A DNA stretch of 44,068 nucleotides, taken from an uncultured Lachnospiraceae bacterium. GTDB lineage: Bacteria; Bacillota; Clostridia; Lachnospirales; Lachnospiraceae. Below the pieces are notes generated by a model. That model ran no database searches. It saw only the letters and a list, made by a program, of their open reading frames with translations, and was not told the origin of the DNA. Position numbers and translations under genes: made by a program. The DNA is taken from positions 1 to 44,068 of the forward strand of contig CAMORO010000011.1 of the NCBI GenBank assembly GCA_946623875.1, written 5' to 3'. Shown here one piece after another: positions 37,660 through 44,068 of the stretch; the stretch's first letter is position 1, and every line of letters starts with the position of its first letter.

Positions 37660-39054
37660 ATGAAGCATGATGAACATCGGAGAGACAAGCTGGTATTTTC
37701 ACAAAATGTTCTTGTGGCTTTTATTATACTGATAGTGTTTATCGGTATATTTTCAGCCATCTATGTCATATATGTAAATTCACTTACGGAAGAGTCCTGC
37801 TACAGTATCCTGTCAGATTATTCCAAAGAATCCTGCAGTAAGATAGAGAATCATTTTAAAGATGACCGTGCTTCATTACGAATGCTTGCCAGGGTTATAG
37901 CAAATGAGAAGGATCTGTATTCCAATGAGGTTAATAACTATCTTGTCAGCTATGATGTGAATTCGCTGGTCACAAATATAGCGATCCTTACACCGGAGAA
38001 GAAGATAATACAGCCGAGACATAATAATATGCCCGCAGGCTATATTATGGATTTTGATACGGAAGCATCACTGGGAGAACATATCAGTGGGCACAGGGAA
38101 TCCACAATTGACAGTGACACTGAAGTTATGTACAATTTTATCCCGATCCGTTCCGGAGGCAAGACCGTGGGTATGCTCTTTACAGAGCTGAATCCGGCCG
38201 CCATAGCCCGTGCATGGTCACCTGAAATGTATGACGGACGTGCTTTTTTCTGCATAATAGACCGAAGTACCGGGGATATCCTTATCAATGACTGGGTAGA
38301 AAGCATAACCAACATTTCTCAGATCGGCAATGAAGCTCTTACAGAAAGAATTGGCAGAGGAGAGGAGGGTTTTCTGGAGATTGAATCCGAAGAACTCTTT
38401 GCATCCTACATGCCCATGGAGCTTGAAAACTGGGAGATTGTTTTCTTTGTAAACAAGGATGTGGCATTTGCTTCGGCTGACAGGATGCACCGGGTTATGA
38501 GGATTTTCCTGGTCGGAATGGCGGGTGGTTTTATCATGTTTATGCTTTACGTGGGCCGGCTGAACAGGAAGGCGATATCGGAGGCTGAAAGAAATGCAAA
38601 TATAGATGTCCTTACAGGTCTGCAGAACCGTAACAGATATGAAGGTTTCTGCTCTAAGCTTAAAGGAAAGGAAAAGGGTGTAACATGTATATATATTGAC
38701 GCTAACGGTCTGCATGAGATAAACAATTCGAAAGGACATCTTGCAGGAGACCAGATGTTAAGATTCATAGCCGACAGCCTTAAGGTGCTGTTCGGAGAGG
38801 ATATGACATACCGTATAGGCGGTGATGAATTTGTTGTATTTCAAAGAGACAGACTTAGTGAGGATATAGAAAAGGATCTTGCGGAGCTTGATGAGAAGCT
38901 TGGCATGAATGATTATCACGCATCATCCGGTTTGTGTAGTGCAGAAGAGGGTATGGAAACAGATGAAATGATCAAAACCGCCGAAAAAAGAATGTACGAG
39001 AATAAGAGACGGTATTATGAACAGACCGGTCGTGCTGTCAGGAATCAGCTGTAA
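37660..39054 (+). CDS. Membrane diguanylate cyclase with extracytoplasmic Cache-like sensor
   Basis: A 464-residue signalling protein. Membrane segment 1 spans residues 17-39. An extracytoplasmic region (about 40-278) looks like a double Cache domain (DVNSLVTNIAILTPEKKII, YNFIPIRSGGKTVGMLFTEL, SYMPMELENWEIVFFVNKD). Segment 2 spans 279-298, and a GGDEF domain follows from about 312. The catalytic motif GGDEF is intact at 387-391, with DANGLHEINNSKGH for metal and guanine contact. The inhibitory RxxD site is replaced by FGED. It should make c-di-GMP. The ATG at 37660 follows AGAGGTGG. Tight coupling to the sugar-binding lipoprotein suggests that a bound glycan controls it; this is inference. 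A terminator follows. Confidence 0.9.
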   Translation: MKHDEHRRDKLVFSQNVLVAFIILIVFIGIFSAIYVIYVNSLTEESCYSILSDYSKESCSKIENHFKDDRASLRMLARVIANEKDLYSNEVNNYLVSYDVNSLVTNIAILTPEKKIIQPRHNNMPAGYIMDFDTEASLGEHISGHRESTIDSDTEVMYNFIPIRSGGKTVGMLFTELNPAAIARAWSPEMYDGRAFFCIIDRSTGDILINDWVESITNISQIGNEALTERIGRGEEGFLEIESEELFASYMPMELENWEIVFFVNKDVAFASADRMHRVMRIFLVGMAGGFIMFMLYVGRLNRKAISEAERNANIDVLTGLQNRNRYEGFCSKLKGKEKGVTCIYIDANGLHEINNSKGHLAGDQMLRFIADSLKVLFGEDMTYRIGGDEFVVFQRDRLSEDIEKDLAELDEKLGMNDYHASSGLCSAEEGMETDEMIKTAEKRMYENKRRYYEQTGRAVRNQL

Positions 39055-39129
39055 GAAAATGATGTAAGAAGAATTAAGATATATAGGATATGGATACAAA
39101 AGTAAGATACATGTAAAGCGGTAAAGCAG

Positions 39130-39162
39130 GCCGGGGCTGGGAAAGCATCCCCGGCTCTTTTT
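39130..39162 (+). terminator. Terminator after the binding protein/diguanylate cyclase operon
   Basis: GCCGGGG (39130-39136) pairs with CCCCGGC (39149-39155), followed by TCTTTTTG. Confidence 0.9.
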
Positions 39163-39215
39163 GTGCATTAATTACAAAGTTAAGTAAGATAAATTGTGTA
39201 TAAGGGAAAAATGGG

Positions 39216-39301
39216 GTTAGTGCGGTGGAAAAACTTGACTAATCCACACTAACAGATATAATTATATTAGGTAATCACAGAGTATAATTTACTTAATTTA
39301 A
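39216..39301 (+). promoter_or_regulatory. Promoter and two kinds of operator before the GH26 gene
   Basis: TTGACT (39235-39240) and TATAAT (39257-39262) are 16 bases apart. An inverted repeat, GTTAGTGCGG (39216-39225) against the complement GTTAGTGTGG (39244-39253), brackets the -35. Downstream of the -10 lie ATTAGGTAAT (39266-39275) and ATTTACTTAATT (39288-39299), copies of the recurring palindrome. Confidence 0.7.
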
Positions 39302-39322
39302 TGAGAGGGTAAGGAGGATAGG

Positions 39323-40264
39323 ATGAGACAGATACCGGTTAATAAAAATGCAACCGAAAATGCGGTAAGGCTTCTGGATTATCTGTGTGAAACGACAGGT
39401 AAGGCAGTGATCACCGGCCAGCATACACAGACTAATCAGATGGAGGAGATCACCTACATTAAAGAAAGGACGGGGAAGACGCCGAAGCTGCGGGGCTTTG
39501 AGCTGCTTGCATACTCCCCGAACATAAATTATGATGACGCTTCATATGAATGCCTTAAGGAAATATATGATAACCGTGGAACGCTTGATACCGCATTTGA
39601 GTGGGCGAAGACTTCGGATGGGATACTGACATTTTCGTACCACTGGTATTCGCCGAGGGGAGGCAGGGATAAGAGCTTCTATGCGGCAAATACAGATTTC
39701 AACGCAGACAGAGTACTTATTGAGGGAACTCCCGAGAGGGAAGCTTTCTTCCATGATATGGATGAGATCGCGGGGCTTCTGAAGCCGTTTTGCGATAATG
39801 ATATACCGGTGCTATGGAGACCGTTTCATGAATCAGACGGAGACTGGTTCTGGTGGGGAGCTAGGGGACCAAAGACAGCAATGGAGCTGTATAAGCTGAT
39901 GTTTGAACACTTTACGGAAAAGTATCATCTTGATAACCTGCTCTGGGTATGGAACAGCAGGCTTGCGGAAGGGTATCCCGGAGATGAATATGTGGATGTT
40001 ATATCTGTGGATATTTATCCGGAGGAGTACAGGCCAACCGATTATGCCGCAGAATATGAAGAGCTTATCAGAAATACAACGGATAAGAAGGTAGCGGCGC
40101 TGACTGAGGTGGGGTATCTTCCGGATGTTGATATTCTGAAAAAGTCACATATACCATGGGCTTATTATATGACATGGTCAAAGGAATTTATAATCGGACA
40201 AAAATATAACTCTACCGATAATCTTAAGAAAATGTATGAAAGTGATTATTCGATATGCGGTTAG
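39323..40264 (+). CDS. GH26 beta-mannanase, cytosolic
   Basis: A 313-residue single-domain enzyme with no signal peptide, so it acts on imported oligosaccharides. GH26 features are present: AVITGQHTQ near the start, FSYHWYSPRGG, the acid/base Glu170 in LWRPFHESDGDWFWWG, and the nucleophile Glu262 in ALTEVGY. AAGGAGG precedes the ATG. It could release mannobiose or mannose from longer manno-oligosaccharides; the mode cannot be read from sequence. It has its own promoter with the same palindromes as the mannan importer operon, and is followed by a GH36 alpha-galactosidase. Confidence 0.92.
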   Translation: MRQIPVNKNATENAVRLLDYLCETTGKAVITGQHTQTNQMEEITYIKERTGKTPKLRGFELLAYSPNINYDDASYECLKEIYDNRGTLDTAFEWAKTSDGILTFSYHWYSPRGGRDKSFYAANTDFNADRVLIEGTPEREAFFHDMDEIAGLLKPFCDNDIPVLWRPFHESDGDWFWWGARGPKTAMELYKLMFEHFTEKYHLDNLLWVWNSRLAEGYPGDEYVDVISVDIYPEEYRPTDYAAEYEELIRNTTDKKVAALTEVGYLPDVDILKKSHIPWAYYMTWSKEFIIGQKYNSTDNLKKMYESDYSICG

Positions 40265-40365
40265 TTGCGTATATAGCAGCCATATGGGTGGTAAAAACGT
40301 GTATGGAATAAAATAAGCGCAGACAGGATCGGAATTGGAAATAATTGAAAGTAATAAACAAATAT

Positions 40366-40421
40366 ATTTAAGTAAATCAGTCAAAGCATATATAGATTAA
40401 GTAATGGATTTATGGTACTAT
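40366..40421 (+). promoter_or_regulatory. Operator-like palindromes and putative promoter before the GH36 gene
   Basis: ATTTAAGTAAAT (40366-40377) is identical to 2860-2871, and ATTAAGTAAT (40396-40405) follows 30 bases later. TACTAT (40416-40421) is a reasonable -10, but the matching -35 (TAGATT, 40393-40398) is weak, so activation may be needed. No terminator is seen after GH26. Confidence 0.45.
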
Positions 40422-40535
40422 ATGAATAATATAAGAAAATCTGCATAAGGATAATTCTTGATAAACTGGCTGATCAGGAATATTAGGTCGGGGGATATCT
40501 TCTCTGACCGGGTGATCCGCAGAAAGAGGGTAATA

Positions 40536-42860
40536 ATGGGAATAAAGTATATGGAGGAGGAGAGGCTGTTCAAACTGGATACACTGGGAACATCTTATGT
40601 GTGTGCAGTAGTTGAGGGGTTTCTGCTTCATGTTTACTATGGTGCTGCAATACGTGATGATGATGTGAGATATCTCATGCGTATTTATGAGAATCCTTTT
40701 ACACCGTTAAGGAACAACCGCGACAGGGGAAGCTTCCTTGATGCTGCTCCGTTTGAATATCCGTGCGAGGGAATTGGAGATGCAAGGAGTGGTTGCCTCG
40801 TACTTGAGACACCGGGTGGATATCAGGCGGCTGATTTGCATTATGTAAACCATAGGATACTTAAAGGAAAGCCGGAACTAACGGGAATGCCTGCAACGTA
40901 TGGCAGTGAAAATGACTGTGAAACATTGGAAATCACACTAAAGGATACATTGACCGGAATGGTCACAGTGCTTTACTACAGCATATTTGAGGGTCTTGAC
41001 GCAATCACGAGGACCGTAAAGTTATGTAACCTTAGTGACAAACCGCTGTATTTGCGTACTGCTTTATCCATGTGCCTTGATCTTGATAACAGAGATTATG
41101 ATATGATCACACTACACGGGTCCTGGGCACGGGAACGCCATATAGACAGGGTGCCAGTAGGCTTTGGAAAACATGAGGTCAGCTCTGTAAGAGGTGAAAG
41201 TTCACATCAGATGCATCCGTTTATGGCCGTGGCAGGGAGAAACACAACGCAGACAGAGGGTGAGATTTACGGATTTAATTTTGTATATTCCGGTAATTTC
41301 ACGGCCAGTGTTGAACGATCCCAGCACAACAGTATACGATGTCTGATGGGAATTAATCCTAAGGGTTTTTCGTGGAAGCTGAATCCGGGTGAAGAGTTCG
41401 ATGCACCGGAAGCCATTATGGTTTATTCCGGAAATGGTATCGGGCATATGAGCCATACCTTCCATGATCTGTACAGGGAGCATCTTATCTGCGGCGGCTG
41501 CCGCAGCAACAAATACAAAGATATGGGGCGTCCGATCCTTATTAACAATTGGGAAGCAACATATTTTGATTTTGACTCCGACAAGCTGGTTGCAATTGCT
41601 AAGGAAGCGGCAAAGAGCGGGATCGAAATGCTCGTTATGGATGACGGCTGGTTCGGAAACAGGAGCAGTGACAACATGGCTCTGGGAGACTGGTTTGTCA
41701 ATGAGAATAAGATAAAGGGCGGGCTTAAGAAACTGGTTGATGATGTTAATGCAACCGGGCTTAAATTCGGAATATGGCTGGAGCCCGAAATGATATCACC
41801 CGACTCCGATCTGTACAGAGAGCATCCCGACTGGGCAATAGCAATCCCGGGAAGAACCGCAACTCTTATGAGAAATCAGTATGTACTCGATCTGTCGAGA
41901 AAAGAAGTGGTTGATGAGATATATTCAAGAGTTAAGGCAGTACTTAGGTCCGCGAATATTGAGTACGTTAAATGGGACATGAACAGAGGCCTGTCGGATA
42001 TCGGAAGCTATGCTCTTGAGAGTGACAGGCAGGGTGAGCTGTTCCACAGGTATGTGCTCGGTGTATATGATATGCAGCAAAGGCTTATGAATGATTTTCC
42101 CGATCTGTTACTTGAGAACTGCTCGGGCGGAGGTGCAAGGTTTGATCCCGGAATGCTGTATTACAGTCCGCAGATATGGTGTTCGGATGACACCGATGCC
42201 ATTGAGAGACTGAGCATCCAGGAGGGTACGGCCATTGTGTATCCTCTGTCGAGCATGGGAGCGCACGTAAGTGACTGTCCGAACCATACTGTGGGAAGGG
42301 TTACACCGTTTGAAACAAGGGGGTACGTGGCACTTGCCGGAACCTTCGGATATGAGCTGGATATCACCCGGATACCCGAAGAGGACAGGGCGATGATACC
42401 TGAGCAGACAAAGATGTATCATAAATACAATGAGCTGGTAAGAACGGGTGATTACTACAGGATATCCTCTTATAGGGAAAATCATCTGAACGACTGCTGG
42501 GAGGTGGTCAGCAAAGACAGATCCAGAGCCCTTGTAACTTATATTAAGGTGCTTGCTCGTCCCAACTCAAGAAGCAATGTGATCAGGCTTCGTGGTCTGG
42601 ATCCTTCCGCATCATACAGGGTAAGCTGTGATAAACGTGTGCTGAGCCTTGAATATCCATCACTCCAGCCCACACCCGGGGCTCCGTGGGGGCGCTTTGA
42701 TCTGAGTAAAGAAGAAATAGAAGATGAAGCGCTTAAGTATTCCGAACAGCTTGTGCTTCATGGAGATACGCTTATGAACGCCGGTCTGTGCATAAATGAG
42801 AATACATACGACATGGCCGGTGATTTCAGAGGGGTACTTATCGAGCTGGTGCGGGTATAA
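40536..42860 (+). CDS. Alpha-galactosidase, GH36, cytosolic
   Basis: A 774-residue retaining alpha-galactosidase, bacterial group-I type, lacking a signal peptide. An N-terminal beta-supersandwich (about 1-330) leads into the barrel. The key segments are MDDGWFGNRSSDN, GIWLEPEMISPDSDL, nucleophile Asp481 in VKWDMNR, LLLENCSGGGARFD, and acid/base Asp551 in WCSDDTDAIERLS; the 70-residue gap matches characterised GH36 enzymes. The ATG at 40536 follows AAGAGGG by 5 bases and replaces an upstream ATG at 40458 without a ribosome site. It would trim galactose from galactomanno-oligosaccharides or raffinose-type sugars, feeding the Leloir genes. Confidence 0.94.
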   Translation: MGIKYMEEERLFKLDTLGTSYVCAVVEGFLLHVYYGAAIRDDDVRYLMRIYENPFTPLRNNRDRGSFLDAAPFEYPCEGIGDARSGCLVLETPGGYQAADLHYVNHRILKGKPELTGMPATYGSENDCETLEITLKDTLTGMVTVLYYSIFEGLDAITRTVKLCNLSDKPLYLRTALSMCLDLDNRDYDMITLHGSWARERHIDRVPVGFGKHEVSSVRGESSHQMHPFMAVAGRNTTQTEGEIYGFNFVYSGNFTASVERSQHNSIRCLMGINPKGFSWKLNPGEEFDAPEAIMVYSGNGIGHMSHTFHDLYREHLICGGCRSNKYKDMGRPILINNWEATYFDFDSDKLVAIAKEAAKSGIEMLVMDDGWFGNRSSDNMALGDWFVNENKIKGGLKKLVDDVNATGLKFGIWLEPEMISPDSDLYREHPDWAIAIPGRTATLMRNQYVLDLSRKEVVDEIYSRVKAVLRSANIEYVKWDMNRGLSDIGSYALESDRQGELFHRYVLGVYDMQQRLMNDFPDLLLENCSGGGARFDPGMLYYSPQIWCSDDTDAIERLSIQEGTAIVYPLSSMGAHVSDCPNHTVGRVTPFETRGYVALAGTFGYELDITRIPEEDRAMIPEQTKMYHKYNELVRTGDYYRISSYRENHLNDCWEVVSKDRSRALVTYIKVLARPNSRSNVIRLRGLDPSASYRVSCDKRVLSLEYPSLQPTPGAPWGRFDLSKEEIEDEALKYSEQLVLHGDTLMNAGLCINENTYDMAGDFRGVLIELVRV

Positions 42861-42868
42861 AAGATTAT

Positions 42869-42896
42869 CTGAATGCATTTCCTTATCTGCATTCAG
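42869..42896 (+). promoter_or_regulatory. Hairpin just after the GH36 stop codon
   Basis: A perfect 9-base stem, CTGAATGCA (42869-42877) with TGCATTCAG (42888-42896), without a T-run. It may protect the mRNA end. Confidence 0.45.
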
Positions 42897-42937
42897 AAAG
42901 TCATGAAAAACCGGAACCACCCCGATAACAGCAGTGT

Positions 42938-42965
42938 AAAAAAGGCGCCATCCGGCGCCTTTTTG
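42938..42965 (+). terminator. Terminator after the GH36 gene
   Basis: AAAGGCGCC (42941-42949) pairs with GGCGCCTTT (42954-42962) through ATCC, flanked by A-run and T-run, so it could work in both directions. The rest of the gene-free stretch 42861-43187 holds the hairpin above and a TATAAT at 43050-43055 without a good -35. Confidence 0.92.
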
Positions 42966-43187
42966 GATACTCATTCGGAATAAAAACGAGATTATAAAAA
43001 AAGTGTTAAATCACGGTGGAATCATAATATGATCATGTGATAATGCCGATATAATATTATACAGTGTAATGTTTGCTCAATAATGCAGATCACTGGTTTT
43101 ACCTGATGAAATTTGCTATGCTATGCCTTATTGCAGGAGACGGGTGTGTACCGGGTTTCTGTGATAAAGGATAATGCGGAGAGATAT

Positions 43188-43925
43188 ATGAAACAGAAAG
43201 ATAAAAAAAAGCTGTATGCCCAGATCGGGGATAATCTGATCCTGATTGGCGCTTCGATCATCTTCCTTACCATAGCGGTTAATGTAGGGGATATTGTGAG
43301 GGGCAATCTTGCATTAAAGCAGTTTGAAAAGCAAAAGAGTTACTCGGCCGGGATTGACTCTGATGAGGAAAAAGCTACAGACGGAAAGATAAAGGTTACC
43401 AATAATGTTGCAGGTCAGAAGACTGAGACAGAGTCACTGACTGAAGGAAGTGAGGCGGAAGATGAACAGACTTTGGCCGAAACAGAAACTTCAGATGCGG
43501 GACTTATGGATGACCAGGTTCTCGGAGTGATGAAGATAAATAAGATATCCCTGAAGGAAGCACTTAAGGAGGGGGTCGGAAGAAGTGTGATATCCTCAGC
43601 CCTCGGGCATATGGAGGGAACGGCATTCCCCGGGGAATACGGGAACTGCGTGGTGGCGGGACACAGGAATTATGTGTTCGGCAAGTATTTTAACAGACTG
43701 GATGAGATCAAGGTAGGAGACAGTATTGAAATAGAAACAATGTCGGACAACTTCAAATACAGGGTAACGGACAAGTTCGTAGTGGAGCCGACAGAGGTGT
43801 CGGTGACCGATCCTCTCGAAGGAAGGCAGTTGACGCTTATAACCTGTACGCCCCTGTTTGTGGGAAGCCACAGACTTATAGTGAGGGCCGAATTGGTAGA
43901 GGATACATTGGATAGGGATATATAG
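43188..43925 (+). CDS. Sortase, class D-like transpeptidase
   Basis: A 245-residue membrane-anchored cysteine transpeptidase. A single N-terminal membrane segment (about 15-35) is followed by an acidic Thr/Glu-rich stalk (about 50-108), then the sortase beta-barrel from about 110. The catalytic set is His159 in VVAGHRNY, Cys220 in TLITCTPLF and Arg229 in SHRLIVRAEL. The ATG at 43188 is 6 bases after GGAG; an in-frame ATG at 43113 gives an implausible N-terminus. It would attach surface proteins to the cell wall or build pili. No LPXTG substrate gene is seen in the window, so its link to the sugar genes is unclear. Confidence 0.9.
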   Translation: MKQKDKKKLYAQIGDNLILIGASIIFLTIAVNVGDIVRGNLALKQFEKQKSYSAGIDSDEEKATDGKIKVTNNVAGQKTETESLTEGSEAEDEQTLAETETSDAGLMDDQVLGVMKINKISLKEALKEGVGRSVISSALGHMEGTAFPGEYGNCVVAGHRNYVFGKYFNRLDEIKVGDSIEIETMSDNFKYRVTDKFVVEPTEVSVTDPLEGRQLTLITCTPLFVGSHRLIVRAELVEDTLDRDI

Positions 43926-43976
43926 ATCTGAAAGCAGTTATGACGGTGTGAACAGTAGCGAAGGTTTGTGATCTTG

Positions 43977-43988
43977 ATTTACCTAAAT
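43977..43988. promoter_or_regulatory. ATTTACCTAAAT palindrome at the right window edge
   Basis: ATTTACCTAAAT is another perfect copy of ATTTANNTAAAT. It lies in an AT-rich, gene-free end (43926-44068) that may be the upstream region of a gene beyond the window. No reading frame can be called there. Confidence 0.4.
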
Positions 43989-44068
43989 TAAATGATTAAT
44001 TTAATTTACGGTTGAGTTATGAACCGTAATATATTCTTATTACGTCTTTAATATAGAAGAGTACAGAG

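Overview
The window looks like a chromosomal carbohydrate-utilisation region from an anaerobic Gram-positive bacterium of the Clostridia, most likely a Lachnospiraceae member of the Butyrivibrio/Roseburia type. This is an inference from three things: lipoprotein sugar-binding proteins with MalF/MalG-type permeases but no linked ATPase, strong AGGAGG-type ribosome sites with TTGACA/TATAAT promoters, and the mix of intracellular GH families. Apart from the leftmost gene, all genes read left to right. I saw no rRNA, tRNA, CRISPR array, transposase or phage gene.

Region 1 (1-14 kb) is a beta-mannan/glucomannan module. It has a divergent cellobiose phosphorylase (cut by the window edge), a LacI regulator, an ABC importer (binding lipoprotein and two permeases) and a second LacI regulator. 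This is followed by fructokinase, GH2 beta-mannosidase, and an 827-residue fusion of a YihS/ManI-type mannose isomerase with a cellobiose/mannobiose 2-epimerase. Read together, imported manno-oligosaccharides would be cut to mannose, isomerised to fructose and phosphorylated to fructose 6-phosphate. Glc-Man units could be epimerised to cellobiose for the phosphorylase. No GH130 phosphorylase or mannose kinase is present here. A CE17-like cytosolic mannan acetylesterase (14.1-15.3 kb) follows.

Region 2 (15.4-31.3 kb) is a galactoside module. A LacI regulator has clear operators at its own promoter and at the next one. It is followed by a second ABC importer, GH42 and GH2 beta-galactosidases, the Leloir enzymes GalK, GalT and GalE, and a GH13 glucosidase. 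A short membrane protein, probably the stump of a larger sensor, ends this part.

Region 3 (31.4-36.1 kb) is an L-rhamnose operon (RhaB, RhaA, a HAD phosphatase, RhaD) behind a promoter preceded by 21-bp direct repeats. Galactose plus rhamnose would fit rhamnogalacturonan I, but that is inference.

Region 4 (36.2-43.9 kb) returns to mannan. It has an orphan binding lipoprotein closely related to the mannan binding protein, paired with a membrane diguanylate cyclase, then a cytosolic GH26 mannanase, a GH36 alpha-galactosidase and a class D-like sortase. A short palindrome (ATTTANNTAAAT and variants) recurs upstream of genes in regions 1 and 4 and suggests a shared regulon. The most novel-looking items are the isomerase-epimerase fusion, the binding-protein/diguanylate-cyclase pair, this recurring palindrome, and a mini-element with 14-bp terminal inverted repeats whose end sequence recurs in front of three other genes.
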